Positions 1 through 6,550 of a stretch of 8,544 bases of DNA are shown piece by piece. Source of the DNA: an uncultured Blautia sp. (GTDB lineage Bacteria > Bacillota > Clostridia > Lachnospirales > Lachnospiraceae); the NCBI RefSeq assembly GCF_934372025.1, contig NZ_CAKROJ010000077.1, positions 1-8,544 of the forward strand. Direction: 5' to 3'. Each line of letters begins with the position of its first letter. The first letter of the stretch is position 1. Made by a program: the position numbers and the translations under genes. The notes under the pieces were generated by a model, which was not told the origin of the DNA, searched no databases, and worked only from the letters and a program-made list of their open reading frames with translations.

Positions 1-369
1 GTGATTGGAGAAGAGACAAATATTCAGGAAAACTGTACAGTTCATGTAAGTCGCAATATGCCGGTTCGTATTGGAAACAATGTAACAGTAGGACACAATG
101 CAGTGATCCACAGCTGCACGATCGGAGACCGGACACTGATCGGAATGGGTGCGGTAATTCTTGACGGAGCGCAGATTGGTAATGACTGCATCATAGGCGC
201 CGGAAGTCTGGTAACGAAAAATACGATCATTCCGGATGGATCTCTGGTGATGGGAAGTCCGGCAAAAATCAAAAGAAATCTCACCTGGGAAGAAAAGCTT
301 GGAAACCTTGAAAACAGCAAAGAATATGTTTCAGTTTCCAGAGAGATGAAGCGTCAGGGCGTTTTATAA
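1..369 (+). CDS. Gamma-carbonic-anhydrase-like hexapeptide-repeat protein, 3' part only
   Basis: This is the C-terminal 122 residues of a left-handed beta-helix protein of the gamma-carbonic anhydrase/YrdA/PaaY-like family. Repeated hexapeptide turns with I/V-G spacing run through the first ~80 residues (for example IGNNVTVGHNAVI, IGDRTLIGMGAVI). Three histidines, at visible residues 15, 32 and 37, sit where the family binds its metal: CTVHV, then VGHNAVIH. The GSPAK turn and the basic C-terminal helix are also typical. Family members are about 160-175 residues, so roughly 40-50 N-terminal residues probably lie left of the window. The GTG at position 1 is most likely an internal valine codon, because IGEETNIQENC is usually mid-protein. 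Whether such proteins have carbonic anhydrase or another activity varies within the family, so enzymatic function is inferred only. No terminator separates it from the next gene, 66 bases away. Confidence 0.88.
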   Translation: MIGEETNIQENCTVHVSRNMPVRIGNNVTVGHNAVIHSCTIGDRTLIGMGAVILDGAQIGNDCIIGAGSLVTKNTIIPDGSLVMGSPAKIKRNLTWEEKLGNLENSKEYVSVSREMKRQGVL

Positions 370-435
370 AACAGACGAAACAGAAATAACAACAGTAAAA
401 TCACAACAGAATAAGATGAAATAAAGGAGAATTAT

Positions 436-912
436 ATGGAGCATGAAATTCCTGTCCGTATTGTAGACAACCAGGAATATATGAAGGTTGTCCGTTCAGT
501 TCTTGAGGAAGGAAAAGAAGTGCCGCTCGTTGTCACCGGGAACAGCATGATGCCGTTTCTGATCGACAGACGGGATCAGGTACTGATAAAGAAGCCTGAC
601 CGGCCGCTGAAAAAAGGAGATATTGCATTTTTTCAGAGAGAAAACGGACAGTATATATTGCACAGAATTCACTTTATGCGAAAAGATAAAAAAACTGGCG
701 AAAGCCAGTTTTATTTTATTGGAGATGGTCAGCAGACAATAGAAGGACCAATCCGGGAAGACCAGATTTTTGGCTTGATTACAGAGGTTTTGCGCAAAGG
801 GAAACGTCTCGATGAGCATGACCTGACGTGGAAAATATTCGAACATATATGGAGATATGTGATACCGCTGCGCATGCCAATAATAAAAATATATTCACTT
901 TTTAAGAGGTGA
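436..912 (+). CDS. S24/S26-fold signal-peptidase-like protein without an obvious N-terminal anchor
   Basis: This 158-residue protein resembles the S24/S26 peptidase superfamily. Residues 34-40 (TGNSMMP) give the box with the catalytic serine at S37. GD at 61-62 opens the next strand, LHRI at 75-78 puts a histidine (H76) where bacterial type I signal peptidases usually have the general-base lysine, and GDG at 96-98 matches the last conserved box. A Ser/His arrangement is known from the S26B (SipW/Sec11-like) branch. Unlike typical signal peptidases there is no clear N-terminal membrane segment; only the C-terminal ~20 residues are hydrophobic and basic (WRYVIPLRMPIIKIY), possibly for membrane association. 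The start is well set by AAAGGAGA at 423-430, five bases before the ATG. The neighbour is an ABC exporter-like protein, a context often seen with peptide export, but no precursor peptide is visible. A terminator-like hairpin lies within the gene (691-720). Proteolytic activity is inferred. Confidence 0.8.
   Translation: MEHEIPVRIVDNQEYMKVVRSVLEEGKEVPLVVTGNSMMPFLIDRRDQVLIKKPDRPLKKGDIAFFQRENGQYILHRIHFMRKDKKTGESQFYFIGDGQQTIEGPIREDQIFGLITEVLRKGKRLDEHDLTWKIFEHIWRYVIPLRMPIIKIYSLFKR
691..720 (+). terminator. Terminator-like hairpin inside the peptidase gene
   Basis: A perfect 9-bp inverted repeat (691-699 with 704-712) closes a GAAA tetraloop (700-703). The inner five pairs are GC-rich (CTGGC/GCCAG) and the outer four are A-T. 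The + strand continues TTTTATTTTATT; on the opposite strand the stem is followed by seven Ts (complement of 688-694). It therefore has the form of an intrinsic terminator in both directions, yet it lies in the open frame and encodes KKTGESQFYFI. Translating ribosomes could mask it. Termination activity is inferred from shape only. Confidence 0.5.
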
Positions 913-917
913 ATTGC

Positions 918-953
918 TTGTGAATCGGTGAGTGCGGTGCTATAATAAGGAAA
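918..953 (+). promoter_or_regulatory. Sigma-A-type promoter with extended -10, upstream of the ABC transporter
   Basis: TTGTGA (918-923) is followed by a 17-base spacer and a perfect TATAAT (941-946). TG at 938-939 also gives an extended -10 (TGCTATAAT). The predicted start of transcription is near 953, leaving a leader of about 29 bases before the TTG start codon at 982. The -35 box begins six bases after the peptidase stop codon. The spacer contains CGGTG twice with a 9-base period (926-930 and 935-939), which could be a regulator half-site pair or chance. This promoter would let the transporter be expressed independently of the upstream genes. Confidence 0.72.
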
Positions 954-981
954 ATTCAAATCAGATAAATGGAGTGTTAGT

Positions 982-2709
982 TTGAAGCAGTTGATCAGGA
1001 AAATAATCATGAAAATCAGAGAGGGCTATCTGCAGGAGATATGCAGAGAGACCGCATGGATGTACCAATATGCAAAAAAATACTGGTTATCCATCTGCTT
1101 TTATATATTTGCCGGAGTCTTTGGAACACTTATGGGACTTGGAAGTAGTGTTGCTTCCAAATATCTGATTGATGCAGTTACAGGAGTAAAAAAAGACAAG
1201 ATCCTGATTTTTGCACTACTGATCGTGTGTATGACGGTGGCCGGCATTCTCTCGAATGCCGTTATCAGTCGAATTTCAGCCAGAATCAATGTCGTGATCC
1301 AGAATGAGATTCAGGCAGATATATTTGGTAAGATCATACATACAGAATGGAAAGAACTTGGGGAGTTTCGTAGCGGAGATCTTCTGAACAGACTATCCAA
1401 TGATGCAGTACAGGTAGCATCCAGTGTGATCGGATGGATTCCGAACAGTATTACAAAGCTGGTACAGTTTATCGGTGCATTTGCAATTATATGTTATTAT
1501 GACCCGGTCATGGCGGGAATTGCTCTGCTGAGCGCACCGGTTACCGTTTTGTTTTCACGAAAGTTCATGCACAGAATGCGAACCTATAATAATGAAATGA
1601 GAGAAATGACAAGCAGTCTGATGTCTTTTCAGGATGACACATTTCAGAATGTGCAGACCGTAAAAGCACTGGATCTGACAGGTGTGTTTGAGGAAAAACT
1701 ACAGAGTCTGCAGAAAAGATACAAAGAAAAACTGCTTGATTATAATAAATTTACAGTGTATACTTCTTCCTTCATGTCAGCAGTGGGAACCGGTGTTTCG
1801 TATATCTGTTTTGGCTGGAGCGTTTACCGGCTCTGGAGTGGATATATTACCACCGGAACCCTGCTGATGTTTTTTCAGATGGCAAATTCCCTGTCTTCTT
1901 CTTTTTCTTCTCTGATCCAGATCGTACCGGCAGCAATCAATGCAGCAACCTGTGCAGGACGTCTGATGGCTGTTTCAGAACTGGAAAAAGAAAGATATCT
2001 GGACATGGACCAGGTAGAAGAAATTCAGAAAGATGAGAGAAAAGAAATTGCAATCCGGTTGAAAAATATCAATATAAGCTACAAAACCGGGAAAGATATT
2101 ATTCACAGAGGTGATTTTGCAGCAGAGGCAGGTGAGATCACCGCGATCATCGGTCCTTCTGGAGAAGGTAAGACAACGTTGATCCGAGTGCTTCTTGGTC
2201 TTTTGTATCCGACAGAGGGATCCGCAGAACTCTGCAATGCATCGAAAAAAAGTGCCAGGCTTTCGGCCGGGACAAGAGCTTTCCTGAGCTATGTGCCGCA
2301 GGGAAATACTATTTTTGCAGGTACCGTTGCGGAGAACATGCGAATGATAAAAAAAGATGCAACCGATGAAGAAATACGAGAGGCGCTGCAGACAGCCTGC
2401 GCTTATGAATTTGTAAAAAAACTTCCGAATGAGCTGGAAACCGTACTGGGAGAAAAAGGAAGCGGACTTTCCGAAGGACAGGCACAGCGCCTTGCCATTG
2501 CCAGAGCACTTCTGAAAGACGCACCGGTGCTGATCCTTGACGAGGCAACTTCTGCACTTGATATAGAAACAGAGGAACGGGTGCTGAAAAATATTATGAA
2601 AAAAGATAATGGAAGAACATGTATTGTTACGACACACAGACCGAGTGTTCTTTCTGTCAGTGACCATATTTATGAGATTAAATCAACGAAACTGAAGCAG
2701 CTGAAATAG
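982..2709 (+). CDS. ABC transporter, fused membrane and ATP-binding domains (exporter type)
   Basis: This 575-residue half-transporter has the usual exporter length. Membrane helices fall roughly at 33-57, 72-93, 148-172, 174-192, 264-286 and 290-312. The ATPase domain covers about 355-575, with Walker A GPSGEGKTT (391-399), Q-loop Q440 in YVPQGN, signature LSEGQ (496-500), Walker B LILDE (517-521) and H-loop H552 in VTTHR. All catalytic positions are intact, so it should be an active ATPase working as a homodimer or with a distant partner. There is no N-terminal C39 peptidase domain; the small S24/S26-like protein just upstream could fill a processing role, but that is speculation. The start is a TTG at 982 with GGAG at 971-974; an ATG at 1009 with AGGA at 997-1000 is the alternative and would remove nine residues. 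Substrate (peptide, lipid or drug) cannot be told from sequence. Confidence 0.92.
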   Translation: MKQLIRKIIMKIREGYLQEICRETAWMYQYAKKYWLSICFYIFAGVFGTLMGLGSSVASKYLIDAVTGVKKDKILIFALLIVCMTVAGILSNAVISRISARINVVIQNEIQADIFGKIIHTEWKELGEFRSGDLLNRLSNDAVQVASSVIGWIPNSITKLVQFIGAFAIICYYDPVMAGIALLSAPVTVLFSRKFMHRMRTYNNEMREMTSSLMSFQDDTFQNVQTVKALDLTGVFEEKLQSLQKRYKEKLLDYNKFTVYTSSFMSAVGTGVSYICFGWSVYRLWSGYITTGTLLMFFQMANSLSSSFSSLIQIVPAAINAATCAGRLMAVSELEKERYLDMDQVEEIQKDERKEIAIRLKNINISYKTGKDIIHRGDFAAEAGEITAIIGPSGEGKTTLIRVLLGLLYPTEGSAELCNASKKSARLSAGTRAFLSYVPQGNTIFAGTVAENMRMIKKDATDEEIREALQTACAYEFVKKLPNELETVLGEKGSGLSEGQAQRLAIARALLKDAPVLILDEATSALDIETEERVLKNIMKKDNGRTCIVTTHRPSVLSVSDHIYEIKSTKLKQLK

Positions 2710-2762
2710 AGAGATTTTTAAGAGAGCAGACAGCAACAAAACAGGAAGGCAGGACAGAAAAA

Positions 2763-3215
2763 ATGAGTGAAAGAGAAAACCGGACAGATTATACAGATGC
2801 ACTGAATGAAGATCTTCTTCGTGCACTGGGTATGCAGCATACCGCAGAGGCATCCCCAAAAGAGCCGCAAACTGAATTGGCAGACCAGCCGGAGAAAGAA
2901 GCGTATGAAGAAGAGTATGATGTTCCGGAGTTTGAATATCTCACATCACAGATGGACACAGTTAAGCCAAAGAAGAAACACAATGCAGGAAAAAATAAAC
3001 AAAAAAGCACACAGAGAACCAAACATGCCAGCCCGTGGAAAGAGGCTGCGGTAACACAGAATCTGAATCAGGGAAGGGAAAAGCCGGCACCCAAAAGAAG
3101 CAGACACAAAGATTCCGGCAATATACGATTTATCATAATGACAATCTGCATCGTGATCGGTGTACTTGCAGCAGCCGGTGCACTTGTTTATATAAGCCTT
3201 CTGTTTTTGTATTGA
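2763..3215 (+). CDS. Small protein with disordered charged body and C-terminal membrane anchor
   Basis: I do not recognise a family for this 150-residue protein. Residues 1-65 are acidic and polar (EEEYD at 49-53), residues 67-118 are strongly basic and lysine/arginine-rich with low complexity, and residues about 122-149 form one hydrophobic helix that ends the protein (IRFIIMTICIVIGVLAAAGA onward). This predicts a tail-anchored or single-pass protein whose long N-terminal part is disordered and probably cytoplasmic, given the basic residues just before the helix. An AGGA at 2751-2754 precedes the ATG by eight bases. It follows the transporter by 53 bases without a terminator between them and is followed by a strong terminator, so it is probably the last gene of the transporter transcript. 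It may be an accessory to the transporter, but nothing in the sequence proves that. Confidence 0.72.
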   Translation: MSERENRTDYTDALNEDLLRALGMQHTAEASPKEPQTELADQPEKEAYEEEYDVPEFEYLTSQMDTVKPKKKHNAGKNKQKSTQRTKHASPWKEAAVTQNLNQGREKPAPKRSRHKDSGNIRFIIMTICIVIGVLAAAGALVYISLLFLY

Positions 3216-3262
3216 GCATGAGCAGACAGAACAGATACGACAACAGAATAAATACATCCGTA

Positions 3263-3318
3263 AAAAGATCCGTGGATAATTCAGAAAAATATGAATTATT
3301 CACGGATTTCTTGTTTTT
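3263..3318 (+). terminator. Rho-independent terminator closing the transporter transcript
   Basis: A long stem pairs 3266-3282 with 3293-3309 (17 pairs including two G-U pairs, 3267/3308 and 3275/3300) around a 10-base A-rich loop (3283-3292). It is followed by TTGTTTTT up to 3318. The GC-rich part of the stem is ATCCGTG/CACGGAT. It lies about 50 bases after the stop codon at 3215, which is the expected place for a terminator of the preceding gene. Confidence 0.85.
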
Positions 3319-3434
3319 AGCAGCAGGATACGTGAAAAAAGTCGGGAAAACTCATACTTTAGTACGTGGGAGAGGAAAAAAGAATAGCGTAAAATTATAG
3401 TTTGTAAAAAGAGGTGCTGCGGAAGGGGAAGAAT
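3319..3434 (+). other. Leader region ahead of the capsule operon, promoter not clearly visible
   Basis: This purine-rich stretch separates the terminator from the first capsule gene. TAAAAT at 3390-3395 could act as a -10 box, but no acceptable -35 box lies 16-18 bases upstream (the sequence there is purine-rich). TACTTTAGTA at 3355-3364 is a small imperfect palindrome. GGAAGGGG at 3421-3428 is the ribosome binding site of the next gene. I cannot support a specific promoter or riboswitch here. Confidence 0.4.
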
Positions 3435-3437
3435 ATG
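3421..3437 (+). promoter_or_regulatory. Ribosome binding site fixing the phosphatase start
   Basis: GGAAGGGG (3421-3428) precedes ATG 3435 by six bases. It lies downstream of the alternative GTG at 3414, so it can only serve the ATG. Combined with the conserved MIDIH start of the family, this settles the start codon. Confidence 0.75.
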
Positions 3438-4214
3438 ATCGATATACATGCACATATTTTGCCGAATCTGGACGATGGTTCAGAGAGTCTGGAAGAATCA
3501 TTGGAAATGGCAGAACTGGCAGTGGAAAGTGGCGTGGAGATCATGGCAGCAACACCGCACAGTAATCAGATGGGAAGATTTGAAAATTTTCAGTCCGTGC
3601 AGCTGGAACAGAGCTTTGAACAACTGCGTGAGTCACTGAAAAGAGAAAAAATCCAACTGCAGATACTGGAAGGAATGGAAATCTGGGCTTCAGATGACAT
3701 TGCACAGAAGATAAAAAACAAACAGCTGGGTGGGATTAACGGGACAACCTATTATCTGGTGGAGTTTCCATTTGATGCAGATCCATGGTGGATCAGGGAA
3801 TGTCTGGAGGAGATTTTTGAGACCGGAAATATTCCTCTGATCGCACATCCGGAACGTTATTTTTGCGTGCAGGATTATCCGGAGCTTGTGTATGAATGGG
3901 TACAGAACGGCTGTGTGACGCAGATGAATAAGGGCAGTGTTCTGGGGAGATTTGGGAGAAGTGTAATGAAAACAGCACATACTCTCCTGAAAAATGATCT
4001 GATCTCATGTATGGCCAGTGATGCACACCGCTCTTATATGCGTACACCCTATATGAGAGAGGCAAAAGAAGAACTGATCCGACTGGGTGGTTATGAGTTT
4101 GCCTGGTATCTGACAGAGAAAAATCCGGAACGTATCATAAGAAATCAGCAGATTTCACTGCATGGGCGCAGACCGGAAAAAAGGAGAAAATATTTTTTGC
4201 CTGTTTACAGGTGA
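3435..4214 (+). CDS. cpsB: CpsB/CapC-type PHP-domain protein-tyrosine phosphatase
   Basis: This 259-residue protein is a metal-dependent tyrosine phosphatase of the PHP superfamily, as in CpsB of streptococci and YwqE of Bacillus. It dephosphorylates the BY-kinase tail and so counterbalances the kinases encoded downstream. Metal-site motifs are all present: DIHAH (H5, H7) followed by LDDGS, ATPH (H42), EGMEI (E82 region), IAHPERY (H138) and SDAHR (D196, H198). The length agrees with the family (about 240-260). The ATG at 3435 is chosen because the family begins MIDIHxHxLP and GGAAGGGG (3421-3428) sits six bases upstream. A GTG in frame at 3414 would add seven residues before this conserved start and lacks its own binding site. 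The C-terminus is rather basic (GRRPEKRRK). It is the first gene of the capsule transcript; the next gene starts 19 bases later. Confidence 0.93.
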   Translation: MIDIHAHILPNLDDGSESLEESLEMAELAVESGVEIMAATPHSNQMGRFENFQSVQLEQSFEQLRESLKREKIQLQILEGMEIWASDDIAQKIKNKQLGGINGTTYYLVEFPFDADPWWIRECLEEIFETGNIPLIAHPERYFCVQDYPELVYEWVQNGCVTQMNKGSVLGRFGRSVMKTAHTLLKNDLISCMASDAHRSYMRTPYMREAKEELIRLGGYEFAWYLTEKNPERIIRNQQISLHGRRPEKRRKYFLPVYR

Positions 4215-4233
4215 AGGTTAAGAGGAGAGATTC

Positions 4234-5130
4234 ATGAAAAAGTTAAGAATACTTGGCATAGTGGTATTTCTGATTGCCGTGGCGTCGTTTGGATACTTTA
4301 AATATGAACAGATTAATTCCAAAGACAATCAGGCTCCGGTGATCACGATGGATTCTGATTCCGTTGAGGTATCCTGCCAGGCAGGAGATGAGGAACTTCT
4401 GAAAGGAATTACAGCAATGGATTCGAAGGACGGTGATGTGACAGGAAGCCTGATCGTCGAATCAATCAGTAATTTCATGGAAAACCACACAAGAAATATG
4501 ACAGTGGCAGCTTTTGATTCAGATAATCATGCAACAAAAGCTTCAAGAAAAATTACTTACAAGGACTACACAGCACCGACATTTGCACTGACGGAACCCC
4601 TGCGATTTGCAATGAATACACAGGATATCATGGGAACGCTTACCTGTTCGGACGTGTTGGATGGAGATGTGACCGGAAAAATAAAAATGTCCAGCGAATA
4701 CTATGTGCAGGCAGACGTAGCCGGCGAATATCCAATGGTCTATCAGGTTGCAAACAGTGCAGGTGATGTGCAGAAGCTTCCGGTAACGGTGGAAATTTAT
4801 GATCCATCAAAAGAAGCACCGAAACCTCAGTTTGAATTATCCGAATACCTGGTGTACACACCGGCCGGAACTGCCATTGATCCGTGGTCTTATGTCCAGC
4901 AGATCACAATGGGCGGTATTGAATTCAAGCGAGGAGAAGATGGCGTCCTCCGAGATCCGAATCCGGCAGAAAAGCAGGAACGGACAGCCATCACAGCAGA
5001 TGAAGTGCAGATTACAAACCCGGCAGATTTCAACACACCGGGAACATACGAAATTTTATATCAGATGACAGACGATAGCGGCAAAGAAAGTGCAACAGGA
5101 CAGATTCGCCTGATCGTTGTTGTGAGATAG
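4234..5130 (+). CDS. Membrane-anchored protein with Ig-like (DUF5011-type) domains
   Basis: This 298-residue protein has a short basic N-terminus and one hydrophobic segment (about 7-23, ILGIVVFLIAVASFGYF) with no lipobox cysteine. It is probably an uncleaved signal anchor with the rest outside the cell. Two beta-sandwich-like modules follow, at about 34-110 and 113-190, each opening with an A-P pair (QAPVI, TAPTF) and each carrying DGDVTG (66-71 and 143-148), the signature of bacterial Ig-like/DUF5011 repeats. A third, more divergent module spans about 198-298 and ends in a similar strand (TYEILYQMTDDSG, then IRLIVVV). GAGGAGA at 4222-4228 sets the ATG. It lies between the phosphatase and the kinases, 19 and 16 bases away, so it is co-expressed with the capsule regulators. 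A role as external scaffold or partner for the polymer-length machinery is an inference from position; it is not a standard member of cps regulatory cassettes. Confidence 0.82.
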   Translation: MKKLRILGIVVFLIAVASFGYFKYEQINSKDNQAPVITMDSDSVEVSCQAGDEELLKGITAMDSKDGDVTGSLIVESISNFMENHTRNMTVAAFDSDNHATKASRKITYKDYTAPTFALTEPLRFAMNTQDIMGTLTCSDVLDGDVTGKIKMSSEYYVQADVAGEYPMVYQVANSAGDVQKLPVTVEIYDPSKEAPKPQFELSEYLVYTPAGTAIDPWSYVQQITMGGIEFKRGEDGVLRDPNPAEKQERTAITADEVQITNPADFNTPGTYEILYQMTDDSGKESATGQIRLIVVVR

Positions 5131-5146
5131 CAGGAAAGAGGAATTT

Positions 5147-6550
5147 ATGGAAGAGAGAATTGACAGCGAAAACGTCCAGCAGATCGACCTGATCAGCATG
5201 CTGAAGGACATCGGAAGAGAATGGATCACGATTCTTCTGCTGTCCGTCGCAGCAGCACTATTTGCAGACATCTGGATCTGCGCGACCTATCAACCCGAAT
5301 ACAAAACATCGACAACCTTTGTTGTTACAGCAAAGGGAATGAACAGCAATATTTATCAGAATTTAACTTCTACAAAAGACCTTGCACAGCAGTTTACTGA
5401 GATCCTGGGCAGCAACGTTCTGAAAAAAAAGGTGGCTCAGGATATCGGCGTAAACAGTCTGGATGTGGAAACATCTGTAGATCTTGTACCGGAGACAAAC
5501 CTGATCACACTTTCTGTTAAAGCAAAAACCGCAGCAGAATCCTATCGTGTACTCCGGTCAGTTATGGAAAATTACAATACAGTTTCGGATTATGCCATCA
5601 AAAATGTCATCATCGAAACTATTCAGCAGCCTTCAGTTGCGATGTCACCATCCAATCCATTGAACGAAAAAAGAATGGTTCTGAAGGTATTTCTGATAGC
5701 GGCAGGCTGTCTGATCGTGCTTGTGGCAGGAATTTCTTATATACGTGATACGATCAAGAATCCGGGAGAGGTTTCCTCAAAACTCGATACCCGTCTGCTG
5801 GGAACGATCGCATATGAGAAAAAATCAAAATCACTTTCCATGAACCGTAAGAAAGGATATCTGTCCATGCTGATATCGAATCCACTGAGAAGCTTTTCCT
5901 ATGTGGAATCCAGCAAGATGGCAGCTTCAAGGGTTCGAAGCTATATGGACAAGGAACAGGCGAAAGTCCTCCTTGTGACCAGTGTAATGGAAAACGAAGG
6001 AAAATCCACAGTGGCAGCAAACCTTGCACTTTCACTTGCGCAGGAAGGAAACCGGGTTATGCTGATGGACTGCGACTTCCGTAAGCCGGCGCAGTTCAAG
6101 ATTTTTGATGTGCGTGACAATGAAGAAACAGATCTGGGAGATGTGCTGATCAATCATAAAAGCGCTGACAGGATCATACGCAACTGGAATGATTCCAACC
6201 TTTATATGATCCTGAACAAAACATCTTCTAATTCTATAGAGACCCTGCTGAAAAGTACGACACTGAAACAGATCATTGCTTTCTGCAGAGAAAGAATGGA
6301 CTATGTCGTCGTGGATACATCACCGCTGGCTCTGGTTGCTGATACAGAAGAACTGGCGCAGATGACGGATGCTTCTGTACTGGTAGTAAGACAGGATACG
6401 GTCCTGGCAAAAGACATTAACGATGCAATTGATATTCTGAATAATACCAGAGGAAAAGTGATCGGCTGCATTCTGAATGGTACAGCTTCTCAGAGTACAG
6501 GTGGAAACAGTCACTACAGATATGGAGGTCACTATGGGAAACGAGCGTAA
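5147..6550 (+). CDS. Wzz-BY-kinase fusion protein, short tyrosine tail (first of two)
   Basis: This 467-residue protein joins a polymer-length-regulator (Wzz/CpsC-like) part to a bacterial tyrosine kinase (CpsD-like). Membrane helices lie at about 27-47 and 178-198, with a short external segment between and a proline-containing stretch before the second helix (SPSNP, 167-171), as in Wzz proteins. The cytoplasmic kinase has Walker A around 279-288 (SVMENEGKST), Walker A' VMLMDCDFRKP (D308, D310) and Walker B VVVDTSP (D390). Walker A is atypical: N283 stands where GEGKS has glycine, although the lysine K286 is intact. The tail is short, with three tyrosines (Y457, Y459, Y463) in HYRYGGHYG. Many Firmicutes encode the two parts as separate genes, so the fusion is notable. 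The ATG follows AGAGGA (5137-5142). The last 17 bases overlap the next gene, and the tail codons carry its ribosome binding site. Confidence 0.9.
   Translation: MEERIDSENVQQIDLISMLKDIGREWITILLLSVAAALFADIWICATYQPEYKTSTTFVVTAKGMNSNIYQNLTSTKDLAQQFTEILGSNVLKKKVAQDIGVNSLDVETSVDLVPETNLITLSVKAKTAAESYRVLRSVMENYNTVSDYAIKNVIIETIQQPSVAMSPSNPLNEKRMVLKVFLIAAGCLIVLVAGISYIRDTIKNPGEVSSKLDTRLLGTIAYEKKSKSLSMNRKKGYLSMLISNPLRSFSYVESSKMAASRVRSYMDKEQAKVLLVTSVMENEGKSTVAANLALSLAQEGNRVMLMDCDFRKPAQFKIFDVRDNEETDLGDVLINHKSADRIIRNWNDSNLYMILNKTSSNSIETLLKSTTLKQIIAFCRERMDYVVVDTSPLALVADTEELAQMTDASVLVVRQDTVLAKDINDAIDILNNTRGKVIGCILNGTASQSTGGNSHYRYGGHYGKRA
6523..6536 (+). promoter_or_regulatory. Ribosome binding site of the second kinase, inside the tail codons of the first
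   Basis: TGGAGGT (6523-6529) is a near-perfect Shine-Dalgarno five bases before ATG 6534. The same bases encode part of Y459-G460-G461 of the upstream kinase, within its tyrosine cluster. The overlap makes translational coupling of the two kinases likely and fixes the start at 6534 rather than at the in-frame upstream ATGs at 6477 or 6522. Confidence 0.8.

Noticed and set aside
1975..2667. Antisense open frame of 230 codons opposite the ABC ATPase domain
   Set aside because: Composition is cysteine/phenylalanine-rich and domain-free, and the sense strand carries all ABC motifs in order.
3390..3395. TAAAAT as -10 box of the capsule operon
   Set aside because: No -35-like sequence at 16-18 bases upstream; kept only as a note in the leader entry.
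3035..3400. + strand open frame, including a possible 60-residue protein from ATG 3218
   Set aside because: It overlaps the 150-residue gene in another frame, runs straight through the terminator stem at 3266-3309, and the ATG at 3218 has no ribosome binding site.
3414..3434. Upstream GTG start for the phosphatase
   Set aside because: The family starts MIDIH, and the ribosome binding site at 3421-3428 lies downstream of the GTG.
6477..6533. Upstream start for the second kinase adding 19 residues
   Set aside because: GGAGGT at 6524-6529 clearly serves ATG 6534; the extra residues are a shifted reading of the first kinase's tail.
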